Shown here: positions 20,956 through 31,811 of the stretch, piece after piece | Position numbering within the stretch: position 1 is the first letter of the stretch | How the letters are laid out: the number at the start of each line of letters is the position of its first letter | Origin: Saposhnikovia divaricata | Taxonomy: Eukaryota; Streptophyta; Magnoliopsida; Apiales; Apiaceae | DNA: 64,000 bases | Direction of reading: 5' to 3' | Assembly (NCBI GenBank): GCA_036435485.1 | Contig: JAZHRN010000137.1 | Coordinates: 1,488,001 to 1,552,000, forward strand | Notes under the pieces: model-generated | The model's database searches: none | Seen by the model: only the letters and a program-made list of their open reading frames with translations | Told to the model about the DNA's origin: nothing | Position numbers and translations under genes: made by a program

Positions 20956-22131
20956 ATGGCACATCAGAGTCAGCCGCTGGAGGATTTATACTCAAAGCTG
21001 TCAATCGAAGATGAGACAAAAAATGGGTTGGTAATTGGCGCAGAAGATACCAAGCAAGTAGGGGTCGAATACCCATTGGTAGGAAAATTTCTAACGGAGA
21101 AGAATATAAACTTTACTGCTATGCAGAATGTGATGGCATCGCTATGGAGACCAAAGCAGGGGCTTCAGATACATGATATAGGTAATCAGAGGTACGTGTT
21201 TATCTTTTATCACATACTGGATGTTAGAAAGGTGCTAGAAGGAGGACCGTGGTCATTCGAACAGAGTTTGTTGGTTTTTCGACGCTTCTCGCCGGAAGAA
21301 GATCCATTACTGGTGTCGCTGGAGGAAAGCGAGATTAGGGTCCAAATATATGATATGCCAAAAGGGTTTGCGTCTGAAACTGTCGTGAAAAGTGTGGGGA
21401 ATTATGTTGGGCAGTTTGTGAAAACAGATCCAAAAAATTTTGAAGGCAACTGGAATTCATTTTTTCGTGTTAGAGTTAACATAAAGGTGGACAAGCCATT
21501 AAAAAGGCGTATGCAGATTAAGAGGGAGGGGGGAAACTGGAGTTGGATTAACTTCAAGTATGAACGTTTGAGCAATTTCTGTTTTGTGTGTGGGATATTG
21601 GGGCACTCGGATAAAGACTGTGATGTCGTCTATGCTCACCCAGATAAGGAGGTGGAGAAAGCTTATGGTCCTTGGTTAAGGGCTCCAGTTAGGAATGCAA
21701 AAATTAATGCAGGAGCAAAGTGGCTTCGAAATCCGGCCATGGATAGTTCAACATCTGCAGGCTACGGAGGCGTATCAAATTTTCGGTCAGACGTTGCTAC
21801 AAGACCAGACATAATGGCGCATTTTGTGGAGGTGGATGGTACGATATGCGAGAATAATGGGAATCATGCTGGGGTCAAGATAATTGGGCGTGGAAAAGGG
21901 ACCGAGGAAAGTTTTGAAAATAAAATAGCGGAGGCGGGAACGGAAATTACGGAAGGAGTGAGAATTGTAGTGGACCCAAAGAGAAGACGCGTAGATGAAA
22001 AATTGGGCCATGGTACTGGGCTAAATAATATGATAACAGATGGACTGGATAACAGTGCCAATATTGGAGAACAAGATCCAAAAAACGTGTATGTGGCGGG
22101 TTCTGTGGAACAGGCCCGCCTAGCCCAATGA
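20956..22131 (+). CDS. L1 ORF1 protein (DUF4283 plus CCHC zinc knuckle)
   Basis: A 391-residue protein. Residues about 35-205 form the DUF4283-type region common in plant L1 ORF1 proteins, including the GGPWSFE motif near 96-102 and WINFKYERL near 197-205. A CX2CX4HX4C knuckle sits at C209, C212, H217, C222. The C-terminal third is low in recognisable structure, with a basic KRRR near the end. The role in L1 is RNA binding and formation of the ribonucleoprotein. The ATG follows an in-frame stop-rich leader. Its stop overlaps the start of ORF2 in ATGA. Confidence 0.9.
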   Translation: MAHQSQPLEDLYSKLSIEDETKNGLVIGAEDTKQVGVEYPLVGKFLTEKNINFTAMQNVMASLWRPKQGLQIHDIGNQRYVFIFYHILDVRKVLEGGPWSFEQSLLVFRRFSPEEDPLLVSLEESEIRVQIYDMPKGFASETVVKSVGNYVGQFVKTDPKNFEGNWNSFFRVRVNIKVDKPLKRRMQIKREGGNWSWINFKYERLSNFCFVCGILGHSDKDCDVVYAHPDKEVEKAYGPWLRAPVRNAKINAGAKWLRNPAMDSSTSAGYGGVSNFRSDVATRPDIMAHFVEVDGTICENNGNHAGVKIIGRGKGTEESFENKIAEAGTEITEGVRIVVDPKRRRVDEKLGHGTGLNNMITDGLDNSANIGEQDPKNVYVAGSVEQARLAQ

Positions 22132-25100
22132 GCATTTTAGCTTGGAACTGTCGTGGGCTGGCCAACCCACGAGCTATTCGGTTCCTTAAGGACTTAATAA
22201 AACAAGTCAGGCCTAGTATTATTTTTCTTTCAGAGATTTTTGTGGACAGGAAAAAAGTTGAAGCTGTGAGTAAGAAATTGGGGTTTACAAATTGTTGGGT
22301 TGAGGATACTGACCGGCATGGAGGAGGTCTTGCAATGATGTGGAAAGGAACAGATACCATTGAAATTAAAGACTCTACTGAACACTTCATAGATTGTGAG
22401 GTATTTGTAGAACAAGTGGGTCGGTGGAGATATACGGGGTTTTATGGATATCCGGAAAGACAAAGGAGAAACGAATCATGGGCTTTATTGAGAAGCTTGG
22501 CTGGGCGATCTGGTCTTCCATGGTGTGTTTTAGGTGATTTTAATGATCTAATGTACAGTCATGAAAAAGTGGGGGGGTGTGCTTATCCAAGAAACTTGCT
22601 AGATGGTTTCTGTGATACGGTAGAACAATGTGCGCTTCAGGACCTGGGATATTCAGGAGATAAGTTTACATGGGAGCGAGGAAGGGGGACAAGTAGATGG
22701 GTTCAGGAAAGACTTGACAGGGGCTTGGCAAATCAAGAATGGAGAGATTTATTCCCGGATGCGGAATTAAAGGTAATCGATGTATCTACTTCTGATCATC
22801 TTCCTTTATTCTTGCACCTTAATAGAAAGATTTATGTGCCTAAGAGTAGAAGGTTTAAATTTGAGAATTTGTGGCTTCGGGAAAAAGATTGTATGGGTAT
22901 TGTTGAAACAAGATGGAATGAAGTAAGTGAGGATGATATTATGCGTAAAATCAGTAATTGTGGGAATAAATTAGAAGAATGGGATGGGGGAATCGATAAG
23001 GAGTTTAAGCAGAAAATGCAAAGAATTCGGTACGAGCTGAAGAAATACAGAGCTCGTAGAGATGGTTATGGGGTTGATAAGTATAAAGCGGCTAGGAATG
23101 AATTCAATGAATTGTTGAAGAGGCAGGAGATTTATTGGCAGCAAAGAGCGAAGCAATTTTGGTTGCGTGAAGGAGACCAAAACACTCGCTTTTTCCATAA
23201 ATATGCCTCGAGTCGGAGGAGAAATAATTCAATTAGTCGATTGAAGGATAAGGAAGGGGTTTGGCAAGAGGAACCACAATTAATTCATCAAGTGATTTCT
23301 GACTATTTTGATGAATTGTTTAAGACGTCGGGGGGTATAGAGGAATTAACGGAAAGGGAGGAGGTCACTACAGTTACAGAGATGCAGAATGAGGTACTTA
23401 TACAGCCTGTAAAAAGAGAAGAGGTGAAAAAGGTAGTGTTTTCAATGCATTCTGAGAAGTCTCCTGGTCCCGATGGATTAAACCCATGTTTTTATCAGAG
23501 TTTTTGGCATATAGTGGGTACAGATGTGGTTAATTTCTGCGATAAGTTTATAAGAGAAGGGGAGTTGCCAGACATGATTAATCATACGCTGGTCTGCCTT
23601 ATTCCGAAAATTAAACAACCACAACAAATGACGGATATGCGTCCTATATCTCTGTGTAATACTCTTTTTAGGATTCTCTCAAAGGTCCTAGCTAATAGAA
23701 TAAAACCGTGTTTGAATCGGTTGATTTCTGATAAACAGAGTGCCTTTGTAGAAGGAAGATTATTGACAGACAATGCTCTAATTGCTTTCGAGTTGAATCA
23801 CTATATTAAGAGGAAAACACAAGGAAAGACAGGGGTTGTAGGGCTTAAGCTTGACGTGTCAAAAGCATATGATAGGCTCGAATGGAGTTTCTTGGAAAAT
23901 ATGTTAAAAAAGTTTGGCTTTAGCGAAGTGTGGATTGCTCGTGTTATGAAGTGTGTGCGAACTGTCTCGTATAGTTTCATACATAATGGAACTGTGTTTG
24001 GGGATGTAAAACCTGGGCGTGGGATAAGGCAAGGGGATCCTATATCACCTTATCTGTATATTCTATGTGTAGAAGGGTTAAGTTCAATTATTCGAAGGCA
24101 TGAGGCTGCTGGGTTGATTCATGGATGTCGAATTGCTCGAGGGGCACCTGAAATCTCACATCTGCTATTTGCAGATGATTGTTATTTGTTTTTTAGAGCT
24201 ACGGAGGTGGAAGCAACTACAATGAAGTCCATATTGCTAAGGTACGAAAGATTGTCAGGACAAGCAATAAACTTTCACAAATCAAATGCTACTTTTAGTC
24301 CGAATACTAGCTGTTTGGATAAACAACAAATTTGTCACCACCTGGGTATTAAAGAGGTGTATGATCCTGGAAATTACTTGGGGATGCCAATGCGGATTGG
24401 TAGGAAAAAATACGAAGTGTTTCATCCGGTAAAGGACAGGGTTAAACAAAAGCTTCATGGGTGGAGAGAGAAGAGTATATCAAAAGCAGGCAAGGTTGTA
24501 CTTCTGAAGACTGCAGCTCAGGCGATTCCGAATTTCTGGATGAATCTTTTTTTGATTCCGGAGGACTTGTGTGATAGTATAGAAAAAGTGATGAATTCTT
24601 TTTGGTGGAGCAATAATACAACAGATGGGAAGGGGGTTAAATGGATGTCTTGGAAAAGATTGTGTGTTGTCAAAGAAGGTGGAGGATTGGGTACGAAGGA
24701 GCTGCATAAATTCAATGTTTCTATGCTAGCCAAACAGGGCTGGAGGTTGGTAAATAATGATAATCCACTAGTTACAAAATTGATACAGGCCAAATATTAC
24801 CCAGATGGAGACTTTTTGAACGCTAAGTTAGGGTTAAATCCGAGTTATACATGGCGAAGTATCCTAGCAGCACAAGATTTGGTCAAAAGGGGTGTTCGAA
24901 AACGTATTGGGGATGGTGAAAGTACTCGAGTCTGGCAAGTACCGTGGCTACCAAACATGGAGGATGGATACTTATCAACGGTGATGATGCCGGAGTTGCA
25001 TGATATTAAGGTGTCAAGTTTGATCGAGGTGGAACAACATAAGTGGGATGAGGATATTATTGCTGCCCTGTTTAATGAAAGAGATAAAGAGTTAATTCTT

Positions 25101-26198
25101 TCAATTCCTCTTTCGATACAGAGGAAACCTGATAAATGGTTTTGGGTCTTGGATCAAAAAGGTAACTTTTCTGTTCGTAGTGGTTATAGGCTGCTGCGAG
25201 GGGATGACCAAACACCTTATGGAGAGTTCTGGAAACGTTTATGGAATCTACAGCTCCCTGGGAAAGTCATTTTGTTACTTTGGAGGGCTTGTCGTGCTTG
25301 TTTACCTACGACAGTGGCTTTAGCCAGAAAAAATATTTCAATAAATAAGGTCTGTCCTTGGTGTTTGCAGGTTGAGGAGGTAGATGTTCATGTACTTTTT
25401 CAGTGCGGATTTGCTAGAACAATTTGGTTGATATGCGGCCTGCAGAATAGTGTTAATATCTGCCCTGGGGATGAGGTTTTTAATGTGATTTATAGAGCTT
25501 TAATGTCAATGTCAAGAGAAAAGGGTGCCTTATTTGGGTTGGTTTGCTGGAGCATATGGAATAGAAGAAATAACTGGGTCTGGAATAAGATTAATGGTCC
25601 AGTGCATCAAGTTAGAGATGAAGCTCTGCATATGTGGCAAGACTGGAAAAATGCTCGAGCAAAGGAGGAGGAATCAACACTTTTGCAGGGTATGGCAAGA
25701 GGGACGCTAGAGAGATGGTGTAGACCATCACCAGGATGGGTGAAAATTAATATAGATGCAGCTGTTTTTGCGGAGGAAAGGAGGGTGGGGTTGGGGTGCA
25801 TTATTAGAGGGGAAGCAGGTGAGTTCCAAATGGCTCGATCACGTATCCTAAGAGGTCTGTATTCAGCACGGGAGGCAGAGGCATTAAGCGTGAGGGAAGC
25901 AATTTGGTGGGCTACAAAGAAGGGCTTTCAACGTTGCGTTTTCGAAACGGATGCCAAATTGGTTGTGGATGCGATTCAAGGAAGTAAAGGGACAACACCG
26001 TTTCATGAAATTGTTGATGATTGTATTGAGTCTTTGAAGCACTTTGAAAATGTCCTAGTGTGTCATGTAAGAAGATCTGCGAATGGTGTGGCTCATGCAT
26101 TAGCCAAAGCTTGCCGTTCTATGTCAGATGTAGTGCAGGAATGGACATGTAGTCCTCCTGAATTCCTTTTCGATGTATTACAAAATGATGCTGTTTGA
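22128..26198 (+). CDS. L1 ORF2 protein: endonuclease, reverse transcriptase, RNase H
   Basis: A 1356-residue open frame. Endonuclease residues are visible at N7, E36, D137/N139 (GDFND) and D223/H224 (SDH). Reverse transcriptase spans about 430-760, with SPGPDGLNP near 444, a LDVSKAYDR aspartate block, GIRQGDPISP and FADD at 681-684. A zf-RVT region covers about 1013-1110, with CPWC near 1077 and a downstream HVLFQC. A plant-type RNase H occupies about 1203-1330, with NIDAAV, EAEALSVREA and FETDAKLVVDAI supplying the acidic residues. The start ATG overlaps the ORF1 stop by four bases, so translation probably relies on termination-reinitiation. The enzyme nicks target DNA and copies the element RNA onto it. 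Confidence 0.93.
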   Translation: MSILAWNCRGLANPRAIRFLKDLIKQVRPSIIFLSEIFVDRKKVEAVSKKLGFTNCWVEDTDRHGGGLAMMWKGTDTIEIKDSTEHFIDCEVFVEQVGRWRYTGFYGYPERQRRNESWALLRSLAGRSGLPWCVLGDFNDLMYSHEKVGGCAYPRNLLDGFCDTVEQCALQDLGYSGDKFTWERGRGTSRWVQERLDRGLANQEWRDLFPDAELKVIDVSTSDHLPLFLHLNRKIYVPKSRRFKFENLWLREKDCMGIVETRWNEVSEDDIMRKISNCGNKLEEWDGGIDKEFKQKMQRIRYELKKYRARRDGYGVDKYKAARNEFNELLKRQEIYWQQRAKQFWLREGDQNTRFFHKYASSRRRNNSISRLKDKEGVWQEEPQLIHQVISDYFDELFKTSGGIEELTEREEVTTVTEMQNEVLIQPVKREEVKKVVFSMHSEKSPGPDGLNPCFYQSFWHIVGTDVVNFCDKFIREGELPDMINHTLVCLIPKIKQPQQMTDMRPISLCNTLFRILSKVLANRIKPCLNRLISDKQSAFVEGRLLTDNALIAFELNHYIKRKTQGKTGVVGLKLDVSKAYDRLEWSFLENMLKKFGFSEVWIARVMKCVRTVSYSFIHNGTVFGDVKPGRGIRQGDPISPYLYILCVEGLSSIIRRHEAAGLIHGCRIARGAPEISHLLFADDCYLFFRATEVEATTMKSILLRYERLSGQAINFHKSNATFSPNTSCLDKQQICHHLGIKEVYDPGNYLGMPMRIGRKKYEVFHPVKDRVKQKLHGWREKSISKAGKVVLLKTAAQAIPNFWMNLFLIPEDLCDSIEKVMNSFWWSNNTTDGKGVKWMSWKRLCVVKEGGGLGTKELHKFNVSMLAKQGWRLVNNDNPLVTKLIQAKYYPDGDFLNAKLGLNPSYTWRSILAAQDLVKRGVRKRIGDGESTRVWQVPWLPNMEDGYLSTVMMPELHDIKVSSLIEVEQHKWDEDIIAALFNERDKELILSIPLSIQRKPDKWFWVLDQKGNFSVRSGYRLLRGDDQTPYGEFWKRLWNLQLPGKVILLLWRACRACLPTTVALARKNISINKVCPWCLQVEEVDVHVLFQCGFARTIWLICGLQNSVNICPGDEVFNVIYRALMSMSREKGALFGLVCWSIWNRRNNWVWNKINGPVHQVRDEALHMWQDWKNARAKEEESTLLQGMARGTLERWCRPSPGWVKINIDAAVFAEERRVGLGCIIRGEAGEFQMARSRILRGLYSAREAEALSVREAIWWATKKGFQRCVFETDAKLVVDAIQGSKGTTPFHEIVDDCIESLKHFENVLVCHVRRSANGVAHALAKACRSMSDVVQEWTCSPPEFLFDVLQNDAV

Positions 26199-26219
26199 GT
26201 AATGAAAACTTTTATTCTC

Positions 26220-26236
26220 AAAAAAAAAAAAAAAAA
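26220..26236 (+). other. Poly(A) tail of the L1 element
   Basis: A run of 17 A bases after the short 3' UTR, directly followed by the right copy of the target duplication. This is the signature of target-primed reverse transcription. Confidence 0.95.
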
Positions 26237-26250
26237 CAATAGTTTTGCCA

Positions 26251-27314
26251 TATTAAAGAGGAACTATGAAGAAAATCAATTTGAGGTTTAACATAAACAA
26301 CAGCATTAGTTCTAATTAGAACACTATCAGTCAAAGTTATCGTCTAAACTGTTAAGTAACCAACTCGTCTAAAACCTTAAGGTATTAGAGGAAGGCTCAA
26401 CCGGATTTTTATATTATATTCTTACACTCCCCTTCATTCGAAAGCCCATTTTTGGGTCGAGAGTGGATCACGGGCGCCCATCTTTGGGCATTAATTTGCC
26501 TTTTGTGTCCAGAATAATTATGAGAATATTGGGGGTCACAGAGAGTCGAACTGAGACCTGAATGGAATGTCCTGAATAATGTAAAATTGGTTAAGGATAT
26601 TTGCGTAATTGTGTCTTATAATTATTTTCGAAAAATGTATTTTTTTTAGAAAACTTAAGGTGTTTAGAGAAAGGTCTTATATGATTTTATATTATATTCT
26701 AACATAAACCATGTGAACTACGGTAGTTGAAAGTAGAACATGATGATGATTCTCACATTCCCGCTTGTTTGGTGACTTCTGAGATTTGGCAGACTCGACA
26801 TCTAGTGTTTGAGATTTAGGAGATGAGGGAGAGAAGGGAAAAAAGTTAGAGAGTCACTCTCGTCTAATTTTATTTTGCTGCAATTATTTCTTTTTGTTTC
26901 CACAAAAAATTGTCGAGTTTTTTAATTTTATAATTTGTTAGTGTATTTAGTTATGTAAATTTATTGTGGATGAGGAAAAGGGACATGTGCATTATAAACC
27001 GTAACTAAGGGGTCTATGGGCCTATGGCTAGAATGACAACAAAAGATTCAGTTGAACTCCTTGTCATATCTTTAGCACAAAAATAAAATTTCAAACTTCC
27101 TGCCTGTCGCAAAAATTGTTTACAGTAACTTTTCCGGAGATATACAAATAAATTTCAGAGAACCTCCATTCTATCTAAATCGATACAGTATACAATTGTC
27201 AAAAAAGTAAAACAACAAATGTTCCTCGTATACATGCGCTTGGTTAGAACTTGAAATCCAATCAGAATAGAAGCAGCAAGTTGAAGTCATAAATTAAGTT
27301 TCAGGCATTATGTT
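26251..27314. other. Mostly non-coding; 5' part of the split remnant and a repeat fragment
   Basis: 26251-26336 continues the minus-strand remnant split by the L1. Two related segments of about 55 bases (near 26373-26432 and 26651-26706, sharing ACTTAAGGTRTTTAGAG-like words and TTTATATTATATTCT) flank about 220 bases containing CATTTTTGGGTCGAGAGTGG and AATATTGGGGGTC. They may be a dispersed repeat or LTR remnant. The remainder to 27314 includes the probable 3' UTR of the kinase pseudogene. No other gene seen. Confidence 0.4.
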
Positions 27315-29931
27315 CTATCGACCTTCTAACAGTGTGCTGGTGGTGCCTTTAGCTGAATAATTTGGACGTTTACCGGAAAAATATTCACTTTCAACTATAG
27401 TCCTTTCGGTAAAGAAACCGGGTTGTGTAGGCTTTGGCAATTCCCCCTCTCTACCAAGCATTAGAACCACAGATGACATGTTTGGCCTATCATCAGGAGA
27501 TTGTTGCACACACAAAAGACCGATATGAATTGATCGTAGCACTTCTTGTATATAACATGAGTCCTGGATTATTGCTCCTTCGATTAGTTCAGTAGACCTG
27601 CCTTCTTGATGTAATCTCCATGCCTGAACAGCGTTGTGGGGTCAAATATTGTCAAAAAAAATCTGAAGCAAAGCACTGAATGCACAATCAGATTCAATGA
27701 TTATGAACATGGCATAACTTACATGCCCAAGTAGATTATGACTGTGGTCTCTATGAATGAATCCTCTGTTTCTTATGCCACCGACAATTTCCAATACTAA
27801 AACACCAAAGCTAAAGACATCTGATTTCACAGAAAAAAGTCCATCTACTGCATACTCTGGGGGCATGTAGCCACTGCAACATAATGTCGTCCATGCATCA
27901 CAAAATTAGCACCAATCACTAAAAAAATATCAAAAGGTATTAATTTGTTTCTCTTACTATGTACCGACGATTCTGTTTGTGTTTCCCTTGTTCTCATTTT
28001 CTATGAAGCTTCTAGCCAGGCCAAAATCTGAAATTTTAGGATTCATGTCTTTGTCTAGCAAAATGTTGCCTGCTTTGAGATCTCTGTGGATAATTCTTAG
28101 TCGGGAATCTTGATGAAGATAGAGAAGGCCACGAGCAATTCCATCAATAATATGAAAGCGTCGCGGCCAATCAAGCAACATACTTTGTTTTTCATCTGTC
28201 CAGAGTAATATTTAATGTCAGAGGATTATAGATGCGATGTACTGTTGTTGCACTTTTGTAGGCAAGGGAGATAGAGTTTTTATAGAGACAAACCAAATAT
28301 GTGCCAGTCCAAGCTTTTGTTAGACATGTATTCATAAATTAACATTTTTTCTTCCCCTTGAACACAATATCCTAGCAGCCTTACAAGATTTCGATGTTGA
28401 AGTTTGGCAATATATTTTACTTCATTCATAAACTCACTGATTCCTTGCTTTGAATGTTCTGAAAGGCACTTCACAGCTATTTCTTGTCCGTCTTGCAATA
28501 CTCCCTGAGAACAGTGTACAAAATTTCTGAGACGTTTCTACTGAACCTCCACAAGAAATTTGACTTCAATTCTTTTTTCAACTTATTTTCAGATTGATTT
28601 GTCTTGTAGTTAATGAGTGACCACGCAACCCATACAATATTCTCATTTTTTTTAAACTAAAAACTCTATTCTGAGCACAAGTACTATGACATCATTCATC
28701 ATGTCTATGTAATATGTATGTAAGTCGACAGGAAATCAAATCATGTCTATGGATTAGTGATCAGTGCAGTTCAGAAAACATATCAAAAGTTACCTTAAAC
28801 ACTGGCCCGAATCCACCTTGTCCGAGCTTGTTACTCATTGAAAAGTGGTTTGTAGCCTCAGCTAGGGTGGATAAGCGAAAAAATGGTAGATCTAGGTCTG
28901 CTTTGTGGCTCTTGGAGTTGAATTCTATAGTAGAGTTGCTTTCAAGAATCCCTGCAATACAATATTGATTGAGAGACTCATGTAGATGATATGAATATGC
29001 ATATACCTATACAACTTGACCACAAAACTAGTTGTTTAACTTACCTTCTCGTCTCGTCAACACACCGTTCCTTCTCTTCTTCCACAGAAAAAATGCCAAA
29101 ATTAGAACCAGTATAACTGATGCGACAGGCACTATTAAGATAATCAGTAGTTTACTTCCATGTTTCCCTTTCGATTCATCTAAAAAAATTTCAGTAAAAG
29201 TTGCCATGAGAAGCCTAAAGGACTTTCCGTGATCACAGCAAAGCAAACAAATTCTAAATTCTATAATCTATATAGCACATTAGAGTACAAATTTTCTTTT
29301 TATTATGTTTAAAAGGCAATGTAGATGTTTATAAACTGTTACCTGAATCAGAAAAGGCCACCCTCACATATAAATCTTGACCTCCTCCAGAGCTTTCTCT
29401 AATATCAAACAAGTCCCCAGACCATTGCAAACACCTTTCATCACCTGCTATGTCCAGAATGGTATAAGCCATACAAGAGCAGTTCTTTAAGCACGCTGTT
29501 TTGCATTCCTGAGGATTCATACTGTTATTAAACAAGGTCAAGGATGAATTTGTATCTGGTACTACAACGCGTGAATACATAAATCCATCACCCTTTTCAC
29601 AATTCAACGGTTTCTCCCTAACACATATAGGACCAAATTTATCTCCATTACTAGGCACAAATTTATCCAAACAACCACATATAGGACCCCTATCATTGTT
29701 ACAGATACCATAAGCACCACAGCGGTTATACACATCACAATTATCAGTAGGCAGTTTCAAGAAAATCTCCCATCTTTGATTCCTATCAACCCATGTCCAA
29801 CGCTGCCCTTCCCCACTTTGATTCAACACAAACCTTGAAAAAACCGAACTATTAAGTAACTCAAAAGTGTAATAAACCTCGTCTTTAGTATAAATCAAAC
29901 TATGATTATAAATTTCATTCATGCTTGTCTT

Positions 29932-30276
29932 TGTTGGAATAATCTTAAACTTATTATTGTGTTTTACTCCCTCCGTCCCAGTTTTATTGTCCACTTTACT
30001 GTGTTTTACAGTATTTATTTTAGTTAGTTGTTTTAAATTAAATAAATTGTCATTCTAATGAGATGACTTAGTCGTGGGTTTGTTTTCAGCATTATTATTA
30101 GGAGAGTCCAGTAGAGTGGAGTGTTTTTAGGAGTAGTGGTTAGCAGCACTACGTTTGCTATATATGCATGTATTTCCATTCAGTTTTATAATTTTTCTAG
30201 TAACAGAACAACATTACACAGGCTTATCAACTTGTTAATAACTTCTATTATAAGTATAGCTGTTTTGTTTTCTACA
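29932..30276 (+). repeat. 5' LTR of the TRIM-like element
   Basis: 345 bases, the same as 30848-31145 except for a 47-base insert at 29967-30013 and a few substitutions. The copies are otherwise nearly identical. Confidence 0.88.
29967..30013. mobile_element. Truncated Stowaway-like insert in the TRIM 5' LTR
   Basis: 47 bases between TA dinucleotides, absent from the other LTR. It begins CTCCCTCCGTCCCAG, a Stowaway terminus, and ends in a small hairpin TACTGT...ACAGTA instead of the expected second terminus. Most likely a MITE insertion followed by internal deletion, after the TRIM had inserted. Confidence 0.6.
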
Positions 30277-30639
30277 CTTGGTATCAGAGCTTTAGAAGGG
30301 GGGATCGAGGCTTAACAGCCTTCCCTCCGATCCTTGAGGCATAAGAAGGTGCAGCAGAGAGGCTGCCGAGAGAGATGACCATCGTAAGAAAGGAACAGAG
30401 CTACCGTGACATGTGTTGATGATGATTGTCCATGTGCAACCAGCTGAGAAAGAAGAAATAAGTTGATTTTTGGTGGTTTTGTTATCGGAAACTCTCAAGG
30501 TAATGAAGCTCCTGGGAAAGAACACAAAGAGGTTAAAGAGGTTTACGAAAAAGAGGCACAAGGCAGATGTACGTGAAGGAAATTGTGGCACAAGTGGCCA
30601 TGAATGCATTTGTTTCAGAATTACGGGTGAGATGTGCAC

Positions 30640-30830
30640 CATGGAGAGAAGTGCTCCAAAGAGGTTTTTGATGAGACGTGCATCAAACAAATATGGTAGT
30701 TGATGAGAAGTGCATCAACAAAGTAAATGGAAGGGTGATGAGAAGTGCATCAACATTGATGGTGGTGAGAAGTGCATCACAAGGTGGTGAGAAGTGCATC
30801 ACAAGATGAAGAGAAGTGCTTCATAAATTT
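30640..30830 (+). repeat. Degenerate tandem repeats in the TRIM interior
   Basis: At least six copies of a GATGAGAAGTGCATCA-like word (variants GTGAGAAGTGCATCA, GAGAAGTGCTTCA) at irregular spacing of about 24-35 bases. No open frame spans them. Confidence 0.7.
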
Positions 30831-30847
30831 AAGATTATGGGGGTGAT

Positions 30848-31145
30848 TGTTGGAATAATCTTAAACTTATTATTGTGTTTTATTTATTTTAGTTAGTTGT
30901 TTTAAATTAAATAAATTGTCATTCTAGTGAGATGACTTAGTCGTGGGTTTGTTTTCAGCATTATTATTAGGAGAGTCCAGTATAGTGGAGTGTTTTTAGG
31001 AGTAGTGGTTAGCAGCACTACGTTTGCTATATATGCATGTATTTCCATTCAGTTTTATAATTTTTCTAGTAACAGAACAACAATACACAGGCTTATCAAC
31101 TTGTTAATAACTTCTATTATAAGTATAGCTGTTTTGTTTTCTACA
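30848..31145 (+). repeat. 3' LTR of the TRIM-like element
   Basis: 298 bases, uninterrupted version of the LTR, ending TTCTACA and followed by GTCTT at 31146-31150. Confidence 0.88.
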
Positions 31146-31811
31146 GTCTTTGGCCTTCCACTAAACCGCTCTCCATTCCAGGGTCCAGTCCGATACGTAA
31201 CAGTCTCACCATTCCTCAAAACAAGATGAGGATATCCAGCAACATACAAATGATAATTATAAACTCCTGGTGCCGGATCATCATAACTCTTCCAAGAAAG
31301 AAACCTCTCGAAACCTGTCCTAAGATTCTTCCCAAGTTTCATTTCAGGCAAATGTGTATCAGTTGGATAATCAAAACTCTGCCACAAATAATGATCAGGG
31401 TCATTATCATTTTTCTCCCTGATCACTAAATTCCCATTATTGAAAAGCTGCAATATCGGATCACCACCTAACCTTGTAGTATTAGAAGACCATATGATCA
31501 GGCCATTTGTAGTGTTATGAAGAGTAAGAGTTCCTGAACTAGTCAACTTTAAAACACTAGTAGAATCGTTAACTCCAACCTCTCTATTAGCAACCCAAAC
31601 AACAGTTTTTACAGAAACTGTCTTGTACCAAATACCAAGATATCGGATTCTTGGATTCACCAGGGTTGAAAAATCCCAGCTCAAATATCCCACCAGAAGA
31701 TACAATAGTGTCACCATCATTTAAAGTTTGAGTTGTAGTCATGGTGTCGTCAAGTGCATAACATATTGTAGCCAGAGATGATATGATTAGAATAGCAGTG
31801 ACCCTCTTCAT

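Larger units (their letters stand above)
20743..26236 (+). mobile_element. Full-length L1-type LINE with both ORFs open
   Basis: Flanked by a 14-base target duplication, CAATAGTTTTGCCA, at 20729-20742 and 26237-26250. It has a 5' leader of about 210 bases, two open reading frames, a very short 3' UTR and a run of about 17 A residues. Plant L1 features are present: a DUF4283/zinc-knuckle ORF1, and an ORF2 with AP-type endonuclease, reverse transcriptase, zf-RVT and RNase H. With both frames uninterrupted and the target duplication exact, it appears young and possibly mobile. Confidence 0.95.
29932..31145 (+). mobile_element. TRIM-like non-autonomous LTR element inside kinase exon 1
   Basis: 1214 bases. 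LTRs are 29932-30276 and 30848-31145, both TGTTGGAATA...TTTTCTACA, with a perfect GTCTT duplication (29927-29931, 31146-31150). A tRNA-iMet primer site TGGTATCAGAGC at 30279-30290 follows the left LTR, and a G-rich purine tract near 30836-30845 precedes the right LTR. The 571-base interior has no pol. It holds a gag-like trace (NCGTSGHEC near 30579-30605, a degenerate CCHC knuckle) and a series of GAGAAGTGCATCA-like repeats. It must use enzymes from another copia element. Orientation is antisense to the kinase. Confidence 0.88.
27315..31811 (-). pseudogene. G-type lectin S-receptor-like Ser/Thr kinase pseudogene
   Basis: Seven exons on the minus strand: 31811-29343 (with insertion), 29179-29045, 28951-28794, 28504-28294, 28195-27958, 27873-27723, 27623-27315, all with GT..AG junctions. 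The order is signal peptide, B-lectin, S-locus glycoprotein, EGF-like and PAN regions (exon 1), a membrane span (exon 2, LLIILIVPVASVILVLILAF), then a kinase with LGQGGFG, AVK, HRDLKAGN and DFGLAR. This is the classic SD1 receptor structure and exon sizes (211, 238 and 151 bases) fit the family. Two lesions occur in exon 1: one extra base near 31651 after GESKN, and the 1.2 kb TRIM-like element at 29932-31145. Taking out the element and one GTCTT restores the local frame. The kinase half is intact at sequence level. Family members sense extracellular ligands at the plasma membrane. Confidence 0.9.
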
